From Candidatus Moraniibacteriota bacterium (lineage in GTDB: Bacteria; Patescibacteriota; Minisyncoccia; Moranbacterales; GCA-2747515): DNA of 8,774 nucleotides. Made by a program: the position numbers and the translations under genes. Location of the stretch: NCBI GenBank assembly GCA_027069365.1, contig JALXES010000010.1, positions 1 through 8,774 of the forward strand, written 5' to 3'. Under the pieces are notes generated by a model. The model had not been told where the DNA came from. It was given only the letters and a program-made list of their open reading frames with translations, and made no database searches. Positions 4,873 to 8,774 of this stretch are shown here, piece by piece (the first letter of the stretch is position 1; every line of letters starts with the position of its first letter).

Positions 4873-7134
4873 ATGACACACAATTGTAAACAAAAACAAA
4901 GGATTATCATCGGCATGTTGTGTGGATTTGTGGGCGCGTGTTTTGTGGGCGCCGTAGCACATGCGGCGACAGATGCGACTGTTGCGGAAATTGTGACTGC
5001 CGCTACCGCATCCAACGACCCGGCAAACTGGCCGCTGCCACTTTTTTCATCGTGGGAATCCGGTGGGGCGGCAGCCTCCGGCAAGGTGAGCGGTGGACAA
5101 TTTTCTCCGGAACGGCAAGTAAAGTTAATTAAGGAGGGGCACCATATTTTGCCGGTATTCAACTTGTGGCGTGGAGCGGTAGAGGAATATCACAAGACAT
5201 ACTACAAGCCACTCGAAACGCTGTCTGCGTGGCACATACCGATAACGATTGCTGCGTTGCAGTGGGAGGCGGTGCTCACAAACGAAGAGCCGTTTGCCAG
5301 TTTGCCGGCGGATCAAAATCCCAATGTGGTGACAACAGATGGTTCTATTGCGCGTAAGGTAAGCCCCTTTGGTCCCGTTGCACCATGGCGTCAGGCAGGG
5401 CGCACATGGACAAATCACGCAGTGATGCAGTATATCCAAAAGCTCTACCCATCTCCACAGCGTGTCATTTTGCTCTCCAACAATGAACATGCAAAATTGC
5501 GATGGACTGATGCGGCATCATCGCGACGGTTTCATGCGTTGTATCCCAATGGACTTTCGGAAGAAAAGACGCGCGAAGCATTTGCCAAGGGATGGCGCGA
5601 GCGCTACAGCGCACTGTTTGATGGCATGCGTGATGAATTGGTGGCACCGTGGGAAAAAGCGGCGCTCTTTGTGGGGTATGATGCGGCGGACGTGCGCATT
5701 TATGCGCGGTGGAATGAGTGGCAAAAATACGCACTCACATATCCCGGACATCTCACGGGTGAACACCTCTTTTGGGATGGCGGCTCGCCGTCGTACTATC
5801 TCAATCCTTGGCAGGCGATTGCGGATTTTACGGTATTTAGTCCGCAAGTGGAGCTTATGAATGAGGTCATGGTACTGCGGGAAATCTACCGCGAGCGACC
5901 GCAATTTTGGTATGAAATGTCTATTTGGGATGGATACGACTGGACATCAAGTGATCCAGAGAAAAACAAGGTGTCGTGGTATCAGTCGCAGGGACAGGCC
6001 TTTACGCCGGCGCGCTACAAGGCATGGACGCGTTTTGGCATGTGGCTCATCCGTCCGCGCGTTGTACGAGAGTTTCGCGCATGGACAGAGACATGGGACC
6101 GCACCGGACCATATACAATGGCGGCTATAGAAGCGGTGGATGAAGTCTATGCGCTGCCGCTACTACGCACATTCTGGCAGCGTGGAACACTTGTGCCCAA
6201 TACCGCGCAAAAGCATCCTTATCAAGCAAATACCATTTCGGCATATGACGCGCAGCAGCGGTGGTACCTCCTCACAGCAGATGCCAATCCGCCGCAGCCG
6301 TGGTCACTCTCCACAAAACTGCCGGTGTTTGCCCTGGCACGCGTCGTGGGTGAGTCGCCGCATCGTGAGTGGCTGCTCTATGCGTACGCGCCACTTGGTG
6401 ATCGCAACGGGGTAAATATTACCGTGCCGGGATATGGCACAGTAGGAGTGGACGTGCCGACAAATGGTGCTTTTTATCACTTGGTGGAGGGCGAGGACAC
6501 ACCTCACCCCGTTACGGCAGAGAGTGTGTCACGATGGCAGCCAGCGTCTGCTGCAGCAGCGGCAACGCAAACAACAACTGCTACAGCTGCCACCGCAGCA
6601 TCTACAGCAACAGCAACAAAGACCGCGGCGACAACCGTTTCGCATACAACGGCACAAGGAGTAGCGGCCACACCGTCTCAGGCACGTGCATGCGCGGTAG
6701 CGGTGCCACTGCATGTGCGCAATAAGAAAGAGGCATTTGTTGCGCCAGCGCGTGATTGGCGTACTAGCAATGCTCTCATCACTCCATTCTGTACAGACGA
6801 TGCGTTGGCGGTGCGCATTGGGGAGGACAGTAGCGATGTCTACATTTGGCATACAGCATATGTTGCTTACAAAGATGAAAAATTGCAGAAGCAATACCCT
6901 GTAGAACTGACAGGCACAACGGTGGGTAGCGGCGCGGCGCAGTGGATTAGGGGGTCTGCAACAGCACGTATCCCGGATATCACACAACACAAGGAGGGTG
7001 TCATTGCAGCATACATGTGCTACCGGCGTACTGATCGCTCGTGGGCATGCGGGTGTCACAGTGCAACAGATTGTGCAGCACCATCACAGGGGGATTTTCG
7101 GTGGTTTGTGGAGGGTTTTTCTCTTGCGCCATAG
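4873..7134 (+). CDS. Secreted multidomain protein with a glycoside hydrolase-like TIM barrel and a Cys-rich C-terminal domain
   Basis: This 753-residue protein begins with a signal peptide (basic MTHNCKQKQR, hydrophobic core, probable cleavage after AHA at 29-31). Residues 50-400 look like an eight-stranded barrel, rich in Trp and Tyr. Possible strand ends are PLPLFSSWE (54-62), HHILPVFNLW (90-99), IPITIAALQWE (122-132), RVILLSNNE (197-205), LFVGYD (265-270), HLFWDGG (298-304), PQFWYEMSIWDGYDW (343-357) and FGMWLI (388-393). Asn204-Glu205 after strand 4 and Glu348 after strand 7 match the positions of the acid/base and nucleophile in clan GH-A glycosidases. This is an inference from pattern. 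Residues 450-545 resemble the beta-sandwich that often follows such barrels (WLLYAYAPLGDRNGVNITVP). An Ala/Thr linker (about 555-605) leads to a final domain with six Cys (607, 640, 716, 726, 728, 734). It is the last cluster gene. The likely role is cleavage of an extracellular or surface polysaccharide, substrate unknown. Confidence 0.65.
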   Translation: MTHNCKQKQRIIIGMLCGFVGACFVGAVAHAATDATVAEIVTAATASNDPANWPLPLFSSWESGGAAASGKVSGGQFSPERQVKLIKEGHHILPVFNLWRGAVEEYHKTYYKPLETLSAWHIPITIAALQWEAVLTNEEPFASLPADQNPNVVTTDGSIARKVSPFGPVAPWRQAGRTWTNHAVMQYIQKLYPSPQRVILLSNNEHAKLRWTDAASSRRFHALYPNGLSEEKTREAFAKGWRERYSALFDGMRDELVAPWEKAALFVGYDAADVRIYARWNEWQKYALTYPGHLTGEHLFWDGGSPSYYLNPWQAIADFTVFSPQVELMNEVMVLREIYRERPQFWYEMSIWDGYDWTSSDPEKNKVSWYQSQGQAFTPARYKAWTRFGMWLIRPRVVREFRAWTETWDRTGPYTMAAIEAVDEVYALPLLRTFWQRGTLVPNTAQKHPYQANTISAYDAQQRWYLLTADANPPQPWSLSTKLPVFALARVVGESPHREWLLYAYAPLGDRNGVNITVPGYGTVGVDVPTNGAFYHLVEGEDTPHPVTAESVSRWQPASAAAAATQTTTATAATAASTATATKTAATTVSHTTAQGVAATPSQARACAVAVPLHVRNKKEAFVAPARDWRTSNALITPFCTDDALAVRIGEDSSDVYIWHTAYVAYKDEKLQKQYPVELTGTTVGSGAAQWIRGSATARIPDITQHKEGVIAAYMCYRRTDRSWACGCHSATDCAAPSQGDFRWFVEGFSLAP
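6541..6672 (+). other. Ala/Thr low-complexity linker in the secreted protein
   Basis: Residues 557-600 of the secreted protein consist almost entirely of Ala and Thr with a few Ser, Gln and Lys. The DNA is rich in GCA, GCN, ACA and CAG-like triplets, but no exact tandem unit repeats. Such segments are flexible linkers between secreted domains and are frequent targets of O-glycosylation. Here it separates the beta-sandwich from the Cys-rich C-terminal domain. Confidence 0.8.
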
Positions 7135-7179
7135 TGCACAAGAGATACGTGTGAGTGCCTGGATTTTTGCGCGTGTGGA

Positions 7180-7188
7180 TGCTACAAT
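7180..7188 (+). promoter_or_regulatory. Extended -10 promoter candidate for pheT
   Basis: TGCTACAAT is an extended -10 element: TG, one base, then TACAAT, with five of six matches to TATAAT. At the 17-base spacing the -35 position reads TGGATT, a poor match. Transcription would start near 7195 and give a leader of about 50 bases before ATG7247. A separate promoter would make sense because pheT is far from pheS. Confidence 0.4.
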
Positions 7189-7201
7189 GCAAGCAATGGT
7201 G

Positions 7202-7225
7202 CATGGCGCCATGATGGTTTTTCTT
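7202..7225 (+). terminator. Palindrome plus T run between the secreted protein gene and pheT, weak terminator or attenuator
   Basis: CATGGCGCCATG (7202-7213) is a perfect 12-base palindrome. As RNA it would form a short stem of about four pairs around a GCGC loop. Four bases later comes TTTTTCTT (7218-7225). The stem is short for an efficient terminator. Because the element lies downstream of the promoter candidate at 7180-7188, it could act on the pheT leader as well as end the upstream transcript. Confidence 0.3.
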
Positions 7226-7246
7226 AATGTATGAGCGACATCTATT

Positions 7247-8774
7247 ATGAAATATAGTTATGCGTGGTTGCGTGCGCTCTCCGGCACGACGAAGGCACCG
7301 GAGGAACTGGCGCAAGAACTGACGGTGCGCGCGTTTGAAGTGGAGGAGGTCCTCGCGCTGAGTGCAGGACTGGAGAGTGTTGTTGTAGGACAGGTACTGG
7401 AAGTTGCGAAACACCCGGATGCGGATCGCCTCAATGTGGCGCAGGTTGATGTGGGCGAGGAGGTACCACGAACGATTGTGTGCGGTGCGCCAAACCTCGC
7501 GGTGGGACAGAAGGTGCCGGTAGCACTGCCGGGCGCGGTGCTGCCGACGCCGGACGGAAAGGGGTTTGCGATCAAGAAAGGCACAATTCGCGGCGTGGAA
7601 AGTAACGGAATGATTTGCGCGGAGGATGAACTTGGGCTTGGCGATGACCACGAGGGCATCATGGTGTTGCCGGACGACGCGCCGGTTGGGGTGCCGTTTG
7701 CGCAGTACCGCGGACTGGATGACACGGCGATGGAGATTGATGTGTTACCCAATCGCGCACACGATTGTCTCTCGCACGATGGTGTGGCGCGGGAGATTGC
7801 GGCGATGGAAGGGCGTGTGTACGATGCGGACGCGGCGATTGCGGCGGATGATGCGGCGCACGGCATCGCGTCCGATGCACCGACGCGCATGGCGGATGTT
7901 CTTGCGGCAACAACGGATGACGCACTGCGCGTCTCGCGCGAAACGAAGCATTGTGCGCGCTACACGGCGACGCTTATCACCGATGTGGACAACACGCGTG
8001 CGACGCCGGACTGGATGCGCGCGCGACTGGCCGCCTGCGGACTGCAGAGTATCTCGCCGCTTGTGGATATTACAAACTATGTGATGCTGGAAACGGGGCA
8101 GCCGCTCCATGTGTTTGACGCCGATGCGTTGCGCGCGGACGGCGACGCACTGGCACTTGGTGTGTGCGCCGCGCATGCGGGGGAGAAGCTAACACTGCTG
8201 GATGAAAGAGAAGTTACACTGACACCGGATGACATGGTAATTACCGATGGCGCGCAGCCGATCGCCTTGGCCGGTGTTATGGGTGGCGCTGACAGCGGTG
8301 TGACGGCGCGCACCACGCGCGTTGTGCTGGAAGCGGCGGCGTTTGATGCGCCGACGGTGCGGCGGATGCGGCAGCGACACGGCGTCACATCGGACGCGGC
8401 GTTTCGCTTTGAGCGGGATTTGGATCCAAATCTCGTCACCCACGCGCGCGAACGCGCCGTGCAGCTCATCACGGCAATCTGCGGCGGTACGACAGCGGCG
8501 GCGGTGGACGACTACCCGTCGCCGGTGGCGCCGTGGACGGTAACACTTACACATACGGCGATTGAGAAACTCCTGGGCACGCAGATTGATGCACCGACGG
8601 TGAAGGATATTCTGGCGCGTTTGGACATCGCGGTGGCGGAGAAGGGTGGCACATACACCTGCACCATTCCGACCGTGCGGCGCGATCTGACAACACCGGC
8701 GGATATCATTGAAGAAGTGGGGCGGCTGTACGGCTACGAGAACATCGCGCCGCACGGTCGGAATGGTGCAGGTG
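7247..8774 (+). CDS. pheT: Phenylalanyl-tRNA synthetase beta subunit (3' end outside the window)
   Basis: The frame is open from ATG7247 to the window end, 509 codons, against roughly 800 for a full bacterial PheT. Domains appear in the normal order. The N-terminal segment is MKYSYAWLRALSG. The tRNA-binding OB fold spans about residues 40-150, with VVGQVLEVAKHPDADRLNV (47-65) and CGAPNL (79-84). B3/B4, the editing module that removes mischarged tyrosine, spans about 235-410, with DITNYVMLETGQPLHVFDAD (274-293) and LAGVMGG (341-347). The B5 domain covers about 430-500 and ends IPTVRRDLTTPADIIEEVGR (474-493). The catalytic-like domain and the anticodon-binding-like C terminus lie beyond the window. 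A short Ala/Asp-rich stretch at 193-207 looks low in complexity. The gene is among the most GC-rich in the window, like pheS. No clear Shine-Dalgarno site precedes the start, the nearest purine tract being GAG at 7233-7235. Confidence 0.96.
   Translation, partial: MKYSYAWLRALSGTTKAPEELAQELTVRAFEVEEVLALSAGLESVVVGQVLEVAKHPDADRLNVAQVDVGEEVPRTIVCGAPNLAVGQKVPVALPGAVLPTPDGKGFAIKKGTIRGVESNGMICAEDELGLGDDHEGIMVLPDDAPVGVPFAQYRGLDDTAMEIDVLPNRAHDCLSHDGVAREIAAMEGRVYDADAAIAADDAAHGIASDAPTRMADVLAATTDDALRVSRETKHCARYTATLITDVDNTRATPDWMRARLAACGLQSISPLVDITNYVMLETGQPLHVFDADALRADGDALALGVCAAHAGEKLTLLDEREVTLTPDDMVITDGAQPIALAGVMGGADSGVTARTTRVVLEAAAFDAPTVRRMRQRHGVTSDAAFRFERDLDPNLVTHARERAVQLITAICGGTTAAAVDDYPSPVAPWTVTLTHTAIEKLLGTQIDAPTVKDILARLDIAVAEKGGTYTCTIPTVRRDLTTPADIIEEVGRLYGYENIAPHGRNGAG

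Noticed and set aside
6541..6672. CAG-like triplet repeat in the secreted protein gene as a tandem repeat or CRISPR-like array
   Set aside because: There is no exact recurring unit or spacer pattern. The signal is explained by an Ala/Thr-rich linker.
6998..7234. 78-codon + strand frame running from the end of the secreted protein gene into the pheT leader
   Set aside because: Most of it overlaps the last codons of the secreted protein in another frame, and the translation has no domain-like pattern. Only its last 15 codons are considered, as a speculative leader.
2219..7246. The four-gene cluster as a mobile element
   Set aside because: There is no transposase, integrase, terminal inverted repeat or tRNA attachment site at either edge. 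An insertion event is possible, but no element can be delimited.
1..8774. Reassigned TGA codon, as in some CPR lineages
   Set aside because: No gene contains an in-frame TGA, and conserved Gly positions use ordinary Gly codons. Complete genes end in TAA or TAG, so the window gives no support for recoding, although the absence of TGA stops cannot exclude it.

Overview
All recognisable genes lie on the + strand, and almost the whole window is coding. The contents suggest a bacterium with a peptidoglycan wall: a class A-type penicillin-binding protein tail, a lipoprotein, both subunits of phenylalanyl-tRNA synthetase, and several secreted or membrane-anchored proteins. The Lys-rich PBP tail, the PheS with a CxxC-type zinc knuckle, weak or absent Shine-Dalgarno sites, and a secreted protein ending in a Cys-rich domain together remind me of Candidate Phyla Radiation bacteria (Parcubacteria-like). 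This placement is an inference from family resemblance, not a demonstrated match. All seven complete-end stops are TAA or TAG, and no gene contains an in-frame TGA.

Layout: (1) positions 2-619, C-terminal part of a penicillin-binding protein with its KTG motif. (2) 620-715, a gap with a hairpin next to an extended -10 promoter. (3) 716-1162, a rhodanese-domain lipoprotein, six bases ahead of (4) pheS, 1169-2218, complete, with all three class II synthetase motifs and an unusual double CxxCxGxG insertion. (5) An 81-base AT-rich gap, then four closely spaced genes: an endonuclease/exonuclease/phosphatase-fold protein (2300-3544), an unrecognised membrane-anchored six-Cys protein (3558-4295), a Nudix hydrolase (4308-4847) and a 753-residue secreted protein that looks like a TIM-barrel glycoside hydrolase with a beta-sandwich, an Ala/Thr linker and a Cys-rich end (4873-7134). 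(6) A 112-base gap with a promoter-like site, a palindrome and a T run. (7) pheT from 7247, cut by the window end after 509 codons.

PheS and PheT form one heterotetrameric enzyme, and their genes are usually adjacent. Here they are about 5 kb apart, with the four-gene cluster between them. The first two genes of the cluster are clearly more AT-rich than pheS and pheT, which suggests an insertion that split an ancestral pheST unit. The most novel items are the 753-residue secreted protein with its C-terminal Cys-rich domain, the 245-residue anchored protein and the PheS zinc-knuckle variant. I found no RNA genes, CRISPR array, insertion sequence or attachment site. No gene-free stretch exceeds 300 bases.
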